Shown: piece by piece, positions 8,338 to 17,478 of the stretch
How positions within the stretch are numbered: position 1 is the stretch's first letter
Layout of the letters: the number at the start of each line of letters is the position of its first letter
The notes under the pieces: generated by a model
The model's database searches: none
Told to the model about the DNA's origin: nothing
Seen by the model: the letters and a program-made list of their open reading frames with translations, nothing else
Position numbers and translations under genes: made by a program
Origin: CAZSHX01 sp964606895
GTDB lineage: Bacteria; Bacteroidota; Ignavibacteria; Kapaibacteriales; UBA2268
DNA: 64,000 nt
Reading direction: 5' to 3'
Assembly: GCA_964606895.1 (NCBI GenBank)
Contig: CAZSHX010000011.1
Span: forward strand, 1-64,000

Positions 8338-9885
8338 TTAATGTCTGAAATGCCTCATTCCTGTGAATACCATAGCTAGATTATGTTCGTCTGCCGCAAC
8401 GATAACTTCCTCGTCGCGAACAGAACCACCCGGCTGAATAATTGCCGTTGAACCCGCATTAACTGCCATCATCACTCCGTCTGCAAACGGGAAATATGCG
8501 TCAGATGCCATTACGGAACCTTTCAAATCCAATCCCATCATACTTGCTTTTTCAACTGCTATTCTCGAAGAATCTACTCTGGACATTTGTCCTGTGCCGA
8601 CTCCAAGAGTTCTGTCGGTGAGTGAATAAACAATTGCATTGGATTTAACATGTTTTGCAATTTTCCATCCGAACATAAGTGCTTCCATTTCTTCGGAAGT
8701 CGGCTGTCTTTTCGTCACTACCCGCAATGCAGACTCATTGAGCAACTGCAAATCTGTTTCCTGATAAAGAAAACCTCCGGCTATTGACCTGAAATCGTAC
8801 TTCAATGAATTTTTTAGATCAGAAAAATCTGCTTTGATTAATCGTCTGTCTTTTTTCTTGGTTAAAAGCGACAAAGCTTCTTCCGAAAAGTCGGGAGCAA
8901 TAATTACTTCCGAAAAAAGTGAATGCATCGTCTCGGCTGTTTCAAGGTCAATTGTTCTGTTGACGCTTATAATACCGCCAAAAGGAGAAACAGTGTCGGT
9001 TGCAAAGGCTTTATGGTATGCTTCGGAAAGATTTGAACCCGTCCCTACACCTGAAGGATTAGTATGTTTAATGATTGCTACGGAGGGTTTATCGAATTCA
9101 AGAATGATTTTTGAAGCGGCATCAATATCAAGGAAATTATTAAACGAAAGCTCCTTGCCGTGAATTTGCTTGAATATTTTCCCGAGTTTTCCATAAACAA
9201 CTGCCTTTTGGTGAGGGTTTTCACCATAACGTAGGTTCTGAACAACAGGTGCTTCAATTGTAAGCTTTTCGGGAAATTCCTTATTCGTACATTCCCTTAA
9301 ATAACCTGAAATCAGCGAATCGTAATATGCTGTATGCTCAAATACTTCCGAGGCAAGACTCAAACGATATTTCTCGGGAATACAACCCTTGTTATCTCTT
9401 AGTAAATTAATGATTTCTTCATATCTGTTCGGATTCACCACCGGAGCAGTCCACATATAATTTTTAGCTGAAGCCCGGAGCATTGCGGGACCTCCGATAT
9501 CAATATTTTCAATCAGGACATCATGCTTTTTGGTTTTTGCCAAAGTTTCTTCGAAAGGATAGAGGTTAACAACCAGCAAATCAATTGATTTCAGGTTATG
9601 CTCGCTCAATTGCTGTTTATGCTCTTCGTTGTCCAGGCGGGCAAGCAATCCTGCGTGAATTGCAGGGTGAAGTGTTTTCACTCTGCCGTCCAATATTTCA
9701 GGAAATCCGGATATTTCGGTTACGCTTCTAACCGGTATTCCTTCGTTTTTCAAAAGTTTGGCTGTGCCGCCTGTTGAGAATATTTCGATTCCCAACTCTC
9801 TCAAAGCTCTTGCAAACTCGGTTAATCCGGTTTTATCGGATACCGAAATAATTGCCCGCTGAATTTTATAGTTACTTGATGTCAT
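8338..9885 (-). CDS. purH: Bifunctional AICAR transformylase / IMP cyclohydrolase PurH
   Basis: Catalyses the last two steps of IMP synthesis: formyl transfer from 10-formyl-THF to AICAR, then ring closure. The 515-residue length is normal. The N-terminal MGS-like cyclohydrolase domain (about 10-195) shows [14 protein letters not shown] and GRVKTLHP. The C-terminal transformylase domain carries the IKHTNPSG motif with the catalytic K273-H274 pair and ends with the usual MRHFRH. It starts 9 bp after the aminotransferase stop and is probably co-transcribed with it. Confidence 0.97.
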   Translation of the reverse strand: MTSSNYKIQRAIISVSDKTGLTEFARALRELGIEIFSTGGTAKLLKNEGIPVRSVTEISGFPEILDGRVKTLHPAIHAGLLARLDNEEHKQQLSEHNLKSIDLLVVNLYPFEETLAKTKKHDVLIENIDIGGPAMLRASAKNYMWTAPVVNPNRYEEIINLLRDNKGCIPEKYRLSLASEVFEHTAYYDSLISGYLRECTNKEFPEKLTIEAPVVQNLRYGENPHQKAVVYGKLGKIFKQIHGKELSFNNFLDIDAASKIILEFDKPSVAIIKHTNPSGVGTGSNLSEAYHKAFATDTVSPFGGIISVNRTIDLETAETMHSLFSEVIIAPDFSEEALSLLTKKKDRRLIKADFSDLKNSLKYDFRSIAGGFLYQETDLQLLNESALRVVTKRQPTSEEMEALMFGWKIAKHVKSNAIVYSLTDRTLGVGTGQMSRVDSSRIAVEKASMMGLDLKGSVMASDAYFPFADGVMMAVNAGSTAIIQPGGSVRDEEVIVAADEHNLAMVFTGMRHFRH

Positions 9886-9894
9886 GACTGATTC

Positions 9895-11094
9895 TTATTT
9901 GTTTTTATATTTTTCAAGGAAATTGCGAATATGAGTAAATGCTTTCTCGAGAATTTCTTCGGGAGGGAGAATAACAATTCTGAAGTGGTTTGTTCCGGGT
10001 TTTTGTCCGAAACCGCTTCCGGGAACGATAACAACGCCTGTTTCTTTCATCAGTTCTGCGGCAAAATGAGTGTCATTTTCCACGTCAATTGTTGGGAATG
10101 CGTAAAACGCACCCTGAGGTTTAACAAGCGAGATGCCCGGAATTGTACCAAGCATTTCCATGGAAATATCTCTTCTTCTTTGTAATGTTTTGTTCAATGC
10201 AACAATGTGCGACTGGTCGCCGTCCAAGCCTGCCATGATGGCAAACTGTCCGGGATGGTTGGCACAAACTCTTGCTCTGAGAAGTTTGTTTACTGCTTCA
10301 AGAAAATCTTTCAATGCCGAAATCGGACCGCTTGCAATTCCCCAGCCGATTCTGAAACCGGGGGCTACATAATTTTTAGATAAACCGGAAAATGTAATAC
10401 AAGGCAAATCTTTATTGAGGGATGCTATCGAAACATGTTTGCTGTCGTCAAACAAAAGTTTGTCGTAAATTTCATCTGCAAAAACAATTAATTTGTTTTC
10501 AATTGCGATTTCTGCAATCTGCTGAAGAATTTCTTTTTTGAAAACTGTTCCTGTCGGATTGTTCGGATTAATCAGGACGATACCTTTTGTCTTTGAATTT
10601 ATCTTTGACTTAATGTCTTCAATATCCGGTTGCCAGCCGTTGCTTTCGTCAAGGAAATAAGGATTTGCAACAAGTTCAAGTTTGCTCTGAACGGCTGTAT
10701 AAAGAGGATAGCCCGGAGTTGGAATCAAAACATTTTCGCCTTGGTTGACAAGTGCAGTAAGGCAAAGTTCAATGGCTTCGCTTGCTCCTGTTGTAATAAA
10801 CACATCATGAATGTTGTCAATTCCTTTGGCATTTGCATCGCGTTCGATGGATTTGATAGCCGCCGCAATTCCCGAAGATGGGGCGTAGCCATTCATATTG
10901 TCTTTCATAGCTTTGTAAACAGCTTCGATAATATGGTCGGGTGTTTTGTGGTCGTAAACATTCGGGTCGCCGATGTTCAGATAAAGCATTTCTTTTCCAG
11001 TTTTTGCAACCTGATTAGCTAAAACAACGATGTCCCTGATTGCATAAGTAACATTTTCGGTTTTGTGAGCCGCCTGAATAACATAGTCTATCAT
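9895..11094 (-). CDS. Class I/II PLP-dependent aminotransferase (alanine transaminase-like)
   Basis: 399 residues, cytoplasmic fold-type I aminotransferase. The Schiff-base lysine is K240 in SGLSKNYVAPGFRIGW. Other cofactor and substrate elements are INPNNPTG (about 175-182), FADEIYDKL (about 205-213) and the carboxylate-binding arginine in FRIVILPP (about 371-378). The sequence most resembles AlaA/AlaT-type alanine aminotransferases that exchange pyruvate and glutamate, but aspartate or branched-chain use cannot be excluded. It is first in a probable two-gene unit with purH. Confidence 0.85.
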   Translation of the reverse strand: MIDYVIQAAHKTENVTYAIRDIVVLANQVAKTGKEMLYLNIGDPNVYDHKTPDHIIEAVYKAMKDNMNGYAPSSGIAAAIKSIERDANAKGIDNIHDVFITTGASEAIELCLTALVNQGENVLIPTPGYPLYTAVQSKLELVANPYFLDESNGWQPDIEDIKSKINSKTKGIVLINPNNPTGTVFKKEILQQIAEIAIENKLIVFADEIYDKLLFDDSKHVSIASLNKDLPCITFSGLSKNYVAPGFRIGWGIASGPISALKDFLEAVNKLLRARVCANHPGQFAIMAGLDGDQSHIVALNKTLQRRRDISMEMLGTIPGISLVKPQGAFYAFPTIDVENDTHFAAELMKETGVVIVPGSGFGQKPGTNHFRIVILPPEEILEKAFTHIRNFLEKYKNK

Positions 11095-11216
11095 TTTTTT
11101 TACCTTAGAATATTAATATTGATTATTTTCAAAAAACAAAATTAAGGTTTTTTTTGAATTTTATTAGTAATTTACTTTTCGGAATAGTTGAATTTTCGAA
11201 ACATTTATTGAATGAT

Positions 11217-12470
11217 ATGAAATATTTAATTTTTTTTCTTCTAACTTTAACTCTAATCGGAAGTTGTTCATCTCAAAAGAAAGATGAAAGTCCGAAAGTT
11301 GCATCCGAATCGCTCCCGACTCCTCAATCGGGAGTACTCCAAAAAGTTGACTGCCCTGCGAATCTGACTGTCAGTTATTATTTATATCTGCCGAAAAATT
11401 TCGTAGCGGGCAAACCTTTTCCCGTGCTTGTTATGTTCGACCCGAAAGCACGCGGAAAAATGATTGCCGAGAAAATGGTTCCTTTTGCCGAAAAATACGG
11501 TTATGTTCTGATTGGTTCGAACTGCAACAAAAACGGATTGGAATTTTCCGCTCAAAAGGATTTTTATTCCGAGATTATGATTGATTTCGGTAAAAGAGTC
11601 AAAGCTGACAAGAAAAGAATTTATCTTGCCGGTTTTTCGGGTGGTGCAAGGGTAGCTCAAACTTTGGCAGGGCTGATGCCCGAAATCAAGGGAATTGCAT
11701 GCTGTGGTGCAGGTACTCAGGAAACAATTAACCGAAAAGCCGATTTTTCTTATATATCATTTGCAGGCAATTGGGATTTCAACTACTACGAAGTTCGGGA
11801 AACCGAGAGAATCTTTAAAAATGCTCAATTCCCGAACCGCTTCATGTATTTTGACGGAAAGCACGACTGGTCCCCTGCCGAAGTACTCGAAAACCTTTTC
11901 ATGTTTTTCGAATCGGAGGTGATGAATCAGGGAATAATTCCAAAGGATGAGAAATTGATTGCAGATTTCGCAGTATCGGCGGAATCGTTCAAAGGAAAAA
12001 GCCAAACGGATGAAAATCTGGCAGGCGAGCAGGAAGAACTGAAAAGTCTGCTGTCGGGGTTCGGAACAAAAGATTATACCTGGTGGAAAACCGAGCTGGC
12101 ACGCTTAAAAAAAATGCAGGCAAAAAAATCGAAAACTGCGGAATGGTATGCCGCAAAAAGGATGTTGGGTTCGCTCAGCCTTTATTCCTATCTGTATTCG
12201 GTTAAAGCACTCGACGGCGGCAGTCCGACTATGGCGGCACTATTCACTTATATTTATTCCGAGGTTGATGCTGAAAATCCCGATTTGAATTACCTGAATG
12301 CACGCATAGCCGCATCATCTGGAAAAACTGAAACGGCACTCGAAGAATTAAAAAAAGCAGTTGCCAAAGACTTTGATGACTACGAAAGGCTCGAGAAGGA
12401 CAAAATCCTTAGCTCATTGCCCGTCTCGGAGCTTCAGAAAATCATTTTGGAAATAAAGAAGAAGAGGTGA
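11217..12470 (+). CDS. Lipoprotein alpha/beta-hydrolase
   Basis: 417 residues from the ATG at 11217, chosen because it opens a lipoprotein signal (MKYLIFFLLTLTLIGSC, acylated Cys17); an upstream in-frame start at 11154 would bury that signal. The hydrolase core has nucleophile S141 in GFSGG, then probable D187 (GNWDF) and H216 (DGKHDW), the order of a Ser-Asp-His triad in dienelactone-hydrolase or PHB-depolymerase-like esterases. About 190 further residues are helical and charged. It is likely an envelope esterase or peptidase of unknown substrate. A second gene follows after 4 bp. Confidence 0.75.
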   Translation: MKYLIFFLLTLTLIGSCSSQKKDESPKVASESLPTPQSGVLQKVDCPANLTVSYYLYLPKNFVAGKPFPVLVMFDPKARGKMIAEKMVPFAEKYGYVLIGSNCNKNGLEFSAQKDFYSEIMIDFGKRVKADKKRIYLAGFSGGARVAQTLAGLMPEIKGIACCGAGTQETINRKADFSYISFAGNWDFNYYEVRETERIFKNAQFPNRFMYFDGKHDWSPAEVLENLFMFFESEVMNQGIIPKDEKLIADFAVSAESFKGKSQTDENLAGEQEELKSLLSGFGTKDYTWWKTELARLKKMQAKKSKTAEWYAAKRMLGSLSLYSYLYSVKALDGGSPTMAALFTYIYSEVDAENPDLNYLNARIAASSGKTETALEELKKAVAKDFDDYERLEKDKILSSLPVSELQKIILEIKKKR

Positions 12471-12474
12471 TGAA

Positions 12475-13536
12475 ATGAAGAGAAAATATTATTTAATTTT
12501 TCTATTTATTGTCATGATGTGGATGATTGAACCTCATGACATTTTTTCTCATGGTGAATTTGGACCTTCCTTAAATAACTTTGATTCAACTTTATTTCAA
12601 GGCAGAGTTGATACTGTTAAATATTATTTGGGAAATCAATTTTCAAATGATTACAACCATTATTTTACTATTGTAGGATATACTGCAAATGATTCTGATG
12701 TGATCAAATTTGTTTTTGATGCTGAATATCGAAAAGATGATAAAGAATATTTTAAAAGAATGAAAGAAGAATTATCTCAACGTCTTTTAACTCTTAAATT
12801 ATTTACAAAGAACGGAGTAGAACAAGCAGTAATAAATTATTTGGGGCGTTACCTTCGTTTTTATTGGTTGAATGATAATTCTTTAATAATTTTTGATTAT
12901 GAACTTCCTATTGGATATGAAAAGTTTAGACAATCTGTAATATCTTTAAACTTAAGAACATGTGAAGTAAAAAAATATTTTTTCAATAAAGTAAAATTCG
13001 ATGGTGAAATAATTGGTAGCTATCTATGGTTTGAACAAATTATTGATAGTTCTGGAAAAAATAATTTATTCTATTTTATCAATGAAGACACTTTGATTAA
13101 AACTGGATTGAACACACAAAGAATGAAACTTGACCAATATATAAAAGATCATCTATATCCTGATTCTGCAAATATTTATCGAATTAAAAATTATATAATT
13201 GCAACAACAATAAAACATAAATACGAAAAAATTTTTAAAATAGTAGAAGATTCGATACTTGAATTAATTGATTTAAACAAAGTTTTCATTGGTGATAACT
13301 GTAGAAATGAAAATAAACTGACATTTTTCAAATATCCAGAGCCAACGAATTCAGTATATGATATTAAAGAAAATGATAAATACATTTATTTGATGTGTAC
13401 AAATGCTTGTCCATATTACGTGAAGAATTTTCTTTTTAATAGTATGATAGATTTTTCACTTTTTATTATTGACAAGAATACTTCAAAATTGATTGATATA
13501 CCAAAAGTAATTTTCTCACCAAATATAGAAGAATAA
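12475..13536 (+). CDS. Exported protein of unknown function
   Basis: 353 residues with an N-terminal signal or anchor segment (MKRKYYLIFLFIVMMWMIEP). The rest is rich in N, K, I, Y, D and F with no recognised domain; the end (IPKVIFSPNIEE) carries no T9SS sorting motif. It begins 4 bp after the hydrolase lipoprotein, so probably in one transcript. Its codons are markedly more A/T-ending than the gene before it, which may reflect recent acquisition or weak selection. A non-coding, repeat-bearing stretch follows it. Confidence 0.6.
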   Translation: MKRKYYLIFLFIVMMWMIEPHDIFSHGEFGPSLNNFDSTLFQGRVDTVKYYLGNQFSNDYNHYFTIVGYTANDSDVIKFVFDAEYRKDDKEYFKRMKEELSQRLLTLKLFTKNGVEQAVINYLGRYLRFYWLNDNSLIIFDYELPIGYEKFRQSVISLNLRTCEVKKYFFNKVKFDGEIIGSYLWFEQIIDSSGKNNLFYFINEDTLIKTGLNTQRMKLDQYIKDHLYPDSANIYRIKNYIIATTIKHKYEKIFKIVEDSILELIDLNKVFIGDNCRNENKLTFFKYPEPTNSVYDIKENDKYIYLMCTNACPYYVKNFLFNSMIDFSLFIIDKNTSKLIDIPKVIFSPNIEE

Positions 13537-14361
13537 ATTAAATTTATAATGACAAAAAACATTGCATATTCCCAAAACCTACTAACTTCCCTTTCGGGAT
13601 GCAGGAGACGAAGAGGAACTGGCATGAAATTATTTCATATAGATTTAACCGGAATGGCAAGGAAAACAGGAAAATGGATTAACATAAATGAAATTTTTGT
13701 TCTTTGAAGCAGTACGAATTATTAAATTACTCGTGAAAGTAGTCTTTGAATATCGGAAAAACCAATATGCAGTAGCGCGAAACCAATATGCAGTACTTCA
13801 AAATCAAGGTGCATGATGATTTTAACTAAATACAGCAACGAAATATGTAGTTTCAGGAGTGACGAGGTAACTTGCATGGATATTTATCAAAAGGGTTCGG
13901 CATTAATGGCATGGAAAGGGATGACGAAGTGAAAGACCCCTCCCTAACCCTCCCCGAAGGAGAGGGAACAAGAAGGGACATCCTCGTCCTTCGCCCTTTC
14001 CAAGAATGGATAGGGTAAGGGTGAGGTTGAATTTTCTTCCACTTGCGAAAAGAATTGAACTATGAAAGGATTTTATCCGGAAAAATTCATATTGTATTTA
14101 GAATGCAATATTTTGGCTAATACTTAGCATTGTCAATGCAATGTATTTTATAACAGGTTTTAATATCCTTAATTTCTAATGGTTTACTACGTTTCTATGT
14201 TGCATCAAATATTATTTCCTGTCATCCTATGCCAAAGTTCCGTAAGGTAAATCCTGAATTAATATGCTTCAGTAGATACAAAATTTATTATTTTTGCTTT
14301 TTGATGCTAATGAATTTACAAAGTAAATAATGCTTTTGAAAATAAAATTAAGGAGAATAAC
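13537..14361. repeat. Non-coding region with decayed short repeats
   Basis: About 825 bp with no convincing gene. Three kinds of repetition are visible. First, a 21-bp tandem pair sharing ACCAATATGCAGTA at 13761 and 13782. Second, two diverged copies of CAGGAG..GACGA..GG.AACT.GCATG at 13602-13627 and 13854-13879. Third, a C-rich/G-rich imperfect inverted repeat at 13937-14025. Together they suggest the residue of repeat expansion or a degraded mobile sequence. No transposase fragment was recognised. The ribosome-binding site AAGGAG of the next gene lies at the right end. Confidence 0.55.
13937..14025. repeat. Imperfect inverted repeat with CCCTAACCCT core
   Basis: The left arm near 13937-13954 (CCCCTCCCTAACCCTCCC) is roughly complementary to the right arm near 14008-14025 (ATAGGGTAAGGGTGAGG). 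The left arm also folds locally with GGAGAGGG at 13960-13965. Such C-rich intergenic palindromes occur as dispersed elements in many bacterial genomes. Only one copy is visible here. Confidence 0.5.
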
Positions 14362-15384
14362 ATGACAGGTCCATCACCAAAAAAGCTTTCAACAACTAAC
14401 ACGAAACAGGAAATGTTGGATGCCTACAACAAATTGCTCGAATCGCTCGAATCCAAAAAAGAAAATGAAATCAAAGCCTCAGAGAAAATCGAGGAAAAGC
14501 AAATAAAATTGGCTCTTGATTTTACCGATTCACTTTCCAATGAAGCCATCAACAAGAAAATGTCCGAATTGAAATATGAATTTGGATTGACACTTTCCAA
14601 ATTAAATGAAAAAGTTGAGGAAGAATTTGCCAAATATCAAAGCATTAAAAAAGCGGTTTTAGCAAAAGATTCTGAGCTTACGGAAATCTATGAAATTCAG
14701 AAAAGTGCCGAATCACTCAATGCAATGCTCGAGGCTCAGCGAATAAAAAAGGAAGAATTCACTGAAGAAATGGATGAGCTGAAGATTGAACTGGAGACAG
14801 AAATCAATGATAAACGCAAAAAATGGGACATTGAGAAAACTCAAAAGGAAATTGAGATTAAAGAAAGAGAAAAGCAAGAACTTGCAATTCGCAACAGGGA
14901 AAAAGAAGAGTATCTATATAAGTTGCAAAGAGAACAGCAGGTTTTGCGTGACAAGTATGAAAATGAAAAAGCTTTACTCGAAAAAGAACTTAGTGAATTA
15001 AAAGAAAAAACAGAAAAAGATCTGGCAGAACGAGAAAAAAATATTTTGGAGAATGAAGCCGAACTGAAAGAACTTAGAGCTAAGTCCGCCGAGTTTCCAA
15101 AAGAAATTGCCCGTGTGGTTGATAAATCAGTAAAAGAAGCCACCGAAAGAATTATTTTGGATGCAAAACACAAGGAAGAACTTCTGATTTCTTCTTTCGA
15201 CGGCGACAAAAGAGTACTCAATATTAAAATTGACACACTTGAACAAACGATAAAAGAGCAAAACGAATTGATTAGCAAATATGCACTTCAGCTCGATAAA
15301 GCATATTCTCAGATTCAGGATATTGCTACAAAAGCTGTCGAAGGTTCGTCTAATAAACCAATTCCTCATTTTCCGCAACCATAG
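14362..15384 (+). CDS. Long coiled-coil protein
   Basis: 340 residues, nearly all of which form a predicted coiled coil (about 15-330) rich in E, K, L and I heptads. The N-terminus (MTGPSPKKLSTTNTKQEM) and the proline-containing C-terminus (SSNKPIPHFPQP) are short and flexible. There is no signal peptide or membrane segment, so it is cytoplasmic. A good ribosome-binding site (AAGGAG) precedes the ATG. It resembles SMC-arm or cytoskeletal-type coiled-coil proteins in composition only; no ATPase domain is present. Scaffold or filament roles are possible, but function is unknown. Confidence 0.75.
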   Translation: MTGPSPKKLSTTNTKQEMLDAYNKLLESLESKKENEIKASEKIEEKQIKLALDFTDSLSNEAINKKMSELKYEFGLTLSKLNEKVEEEFAKYQSIKKAVLAKDSELTEIYEIQKSAESLNAMLEAQRIKKEEFTEEMDELKIELETEINDKRKKWDIEKTQKEIEIKEREKQELAIRNREKEEYLYKLQREQQVLRDKYENEKALLEKELSELKEKTEKDLAEREKNILENEAELKELRAKSAEFPKEIARVVDKSVKEATERIILDAKHKEELLISSFDGDKRVLNIKIDTLEQTIKEQNELISKYALQLDKAYSQIQDIATKAVEGSSNKPIPHFPQP

Positions 15385-15497
15385 TGAAGAAGTTGGTTTG
15401 AATTAAATGATTTATTTGATAAAGTGATGATTGAAGTCAATGGATTTGAAAACTCTATTTAATTAACAATTTATATCTTATTTTTGCGTGTCAATTG

Positions 15498-15532
15498 TTT
15501 GGACAGAATTTAATGTCCGTTATTTAAATTTG
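15498..15532 (+). promoter_or_regulatory. Candidate promoter of the pirin gene with internal inverted repeat
   Basis: A perfect -7 element TAAATTTG lies at 15525-15532, about 28 bp before the start codon; a TTTG at 15498-15501 stands 23 bases upstream, at the long end of the allowed spacing. Between them is GGACA-N8-TGTCC (15501-15518), a possible operator placed where a bound repressor would block the polymerase. Confidence 0.4.
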
Positions 15533-15560
15533 TTATTACAGATTAGAGGAGATATATTTC

Positions 15561-16412
15561 ATGAGTACAAATAGAAAAATTGCTGAAGTTCTCACAGGTA
15601 AAACTGTTATGGAGGGTGCGGGAGTCAGGCTGAAACGCATTTTTGGCTTTTACGAAAAAAATACTTTCGACCCGTTTCTTCTGCTTGATAATTTCGGCTC
15701 GGATAATCCCGCTGATTATCTTGCCGGTTTCCCGTGGCATCCCCACAGAGGTATGGAAACTGTAACCTATATGCTTGAAGGTAGTGTGGAACATAGTGAT
15801 AGTCTCGGAAATAAAGGCGAGATTTCAACAGGTGATGTACAATGGATGACAGCCGGTAGCGGTATTGTTCATCAGGAAATGCCGAAAGCATACGAAGGCA
15901 CCATGAAAGGTTTTCAGCTTTGGGTGAATTTGCCTGCCAAAAACAAAATGATGAAACCACGCTATCAGGAAGTTCCGGCGGCAACAATTCCATCTGCTGT
16001 TTTGGAAGAAGGAATAAGCATCAAAGTGATTGCCGGAGAAATAGGCGGAACCAATGGTCCGGTTACTGAAATCGTTGCCGATACTTTATATTTCGATGTT
16101 TCAATGAATGCAGGAAAATCATTAAAATTACAGGTTAATCCCGAATATACAGTAATCGCTTGCGTTTACGAAGGAGTTGTTTATTTTGACAAGGAAAAGA
16201 GCAGAGAAATTTTTGCCGGTCAGCTTGTCAATTTGGTTGATGGAGATGAAATCGAAATTTCAACCGCGGACTCGCCGGCTAAATTCATCTTCATTTCGGG
16301 CAAACCCTTGAACGAACCTGTTGCATGGGGCGGACCGATTGTCATGAATACACAGGAAGAACTTAATCAGGCGTTTCTGGAGTACAGAAACGGAACATTT
16401 ATCAAAAAGTAA
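15561..16412 (+). CDS. Pirin family protein
   Basis: 283 residues, a two-cupin-domain iron protein of the pirin/quercetinase family. The N-terminal cupin contains the expected metal ligands H60 and H62 (WHPHRG), H104 and E106 (IVHQEMP). The C-terminal cupin spans about 165-283. Bacterial pirins can act as quercetin dioxygenases or modulate metabolic enzymes; which applies here is unknown. An RBS-like AGAGGAG precedes the ATG. era follows after 57 bp on the same strand and may share its transcript. Confidence 0.9.
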   Translation: MSTNRKIAEVLTGKTVMEGAGVRLKRIFGFYEKNTFDPFLLLDNFGSDNPADYLAGFPWHPHRGMETVTYMLEGSVEHSDSLGNKGEISTGDVQWMTAGSGIVHQEMPKAYEGTMKGFQLWVNLPAKNKMMKPRYQEVPAATIPSAVLEEGISIKVIAGEIGGTNGPVTEIVADTLYFDVSMNAGKSLKLQVNPEYTVIACVYEGVVYFDKEKSREIFAGQLVNLVDGDEIEISTADSPAKFIFISGKPLNEPVAWGGPIVMNTQEELNQAFLEYRNGTFIKK

Positions 16413-16469
16413 CAAATACTTTTGAAATTGCTTAAAGGAAAAAAGCAAAAAGAGAGACAAAATTAAAAT

Positions 16470-17357
16470 ATGACAAAATCAGGATATGTTGCCATAATCG
16501 GCAGACCGAACGTAGGGAAATCTACTTTACTCAATTCATTTGTTGGGGCGAAGCTTTCTATTATTACACCCAAACCCCAGACAACACGCAAAAAAGTCAT
16601 CGGGATTTACACTGAAGGCGAAAATCAGATTGTTTTTATTGATACTCCCGGTATTCTTGCTCCGAAATACGAAATGCAGAGAAAGATGATGGAATATGTT
16701 ACGGAATCTCTCTCCGATGCCGATATTATTTGCTTATTAGTGGATGTCAGCGATTTTGAAAAGGGGTTGAATTTTCCTGATAAATTTCTGGAAGCACTCA
16801 AAAACATCAACAAACCCATTCTTCTCGCTTTGAATAAAATAGACAAGCTCAAAAATGTTAAAGAAGTCCTGCCAATGATTAAGCATTTTTCTGATTTGAA
16901 ATTATTTACCGAGATTGTTCCCATTTCTGCAATCAAATCTGCCGAAACTTCAACACTAATCAGGATTGTTGAAAAGCTACTGCCTGAAAATGAATTCTAC
17001 TACGACGAAGAATTTCTGAGCATTCAGAATGAAAGGTTTTTTGTTTCCGAAATAATCAGGGAAAAAGTCTTTAAATCATTCGAGCAGGAAATCCCCTATT
17101 CCACCGAAATCAATGTGGTTGAATTTAAGGAAAGAGAATTCGGGAAATGGTTCATTTCTGCAGAAATCATAATTGAACGTTCGAGTCAGAAAAGGATAGT
17201 TGTCGGCGAAAATGGAGAGAAAATCAAGGAAATCGGCGAGAAATCCCGAAGAGATATCGAGGCACACCTCGAAATGCCGATTTTTCTCGAACTCTTCGTA
17301 AAAGTCCGCGAAAAATGGCGTAACGACAAAAATCTTCTGAAAAGCTACGGGTATTAG
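16470..17357 (+). CDS. era: GTPase Era
   Basis: 295 residues, typical length for the GTPase that binds the 3' end of 16S rRNA during 30S assembly. The GTPase motifs are G1 GRPNVGKS (11-18), G3 DTPG, G4 NKID and a G5 SAIKS. The C-terminal KH domain has VVGENGEKIKEIGEKSR. It lies behind the pirin gene and converges with a large kinase gene. Confidence 0.97.
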   Translation: MTKSGYVAIIGRPNVGKSTLLNSFVGAKLSIITPKPQTTRKKVIGIYTEGENQIVFIDTPGILAPKYEMQRKMMEYVTESLSDADIICLLVDVSDFEKGLNFPDKFLEALKNINKPILLALNKIDKLKNVKEVLPMIKHFSDLKLFTEIVPISAIKSAETSTLIRIVEKLLPENEFYYDEEFLSIQNERFFVSEIIREKVFKSFEQEIPYSTEINVVEFKEREFGKWFISAEIIIERSSQKRIVVGENGEKIKEIGEKSRRDIEAHLEMPIFLELFVKVREKWRNDKNLLKSYGY

Positions 17358-17478
17358 ATTTACTCCCTTTCATAAGATTTTAAGAAAACGATATAAATAA
17401 ATGACCTAAAAATATGAGCAAATTAAATAGCTTGTAAAACGAACAGAATATTTTGTAATTTTCAAATCCTAATATAAG

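Noticed and set aside
11140..11165. TAATTTTG-like -7 element upstream of the aminotransferase gene
   Set aside because: No TTTG-like -33 element stands at a suitable distance, so it is probably chance in AT-rich DNA.
13537..14361. Insertion sequence remnant
   Set aside because: No transposase-like reading frame, terminal inverted repeats or target duplication could be identified; recorded only as decayed repeats.
14841..15278. Minus-strand serine-rich frame opposite the coiled-coil gene
   Set aside because: Long S/F/L stretches arise from reading the complement of GAA/AAA-rich coiled-coil codons; it is a shadow frame.
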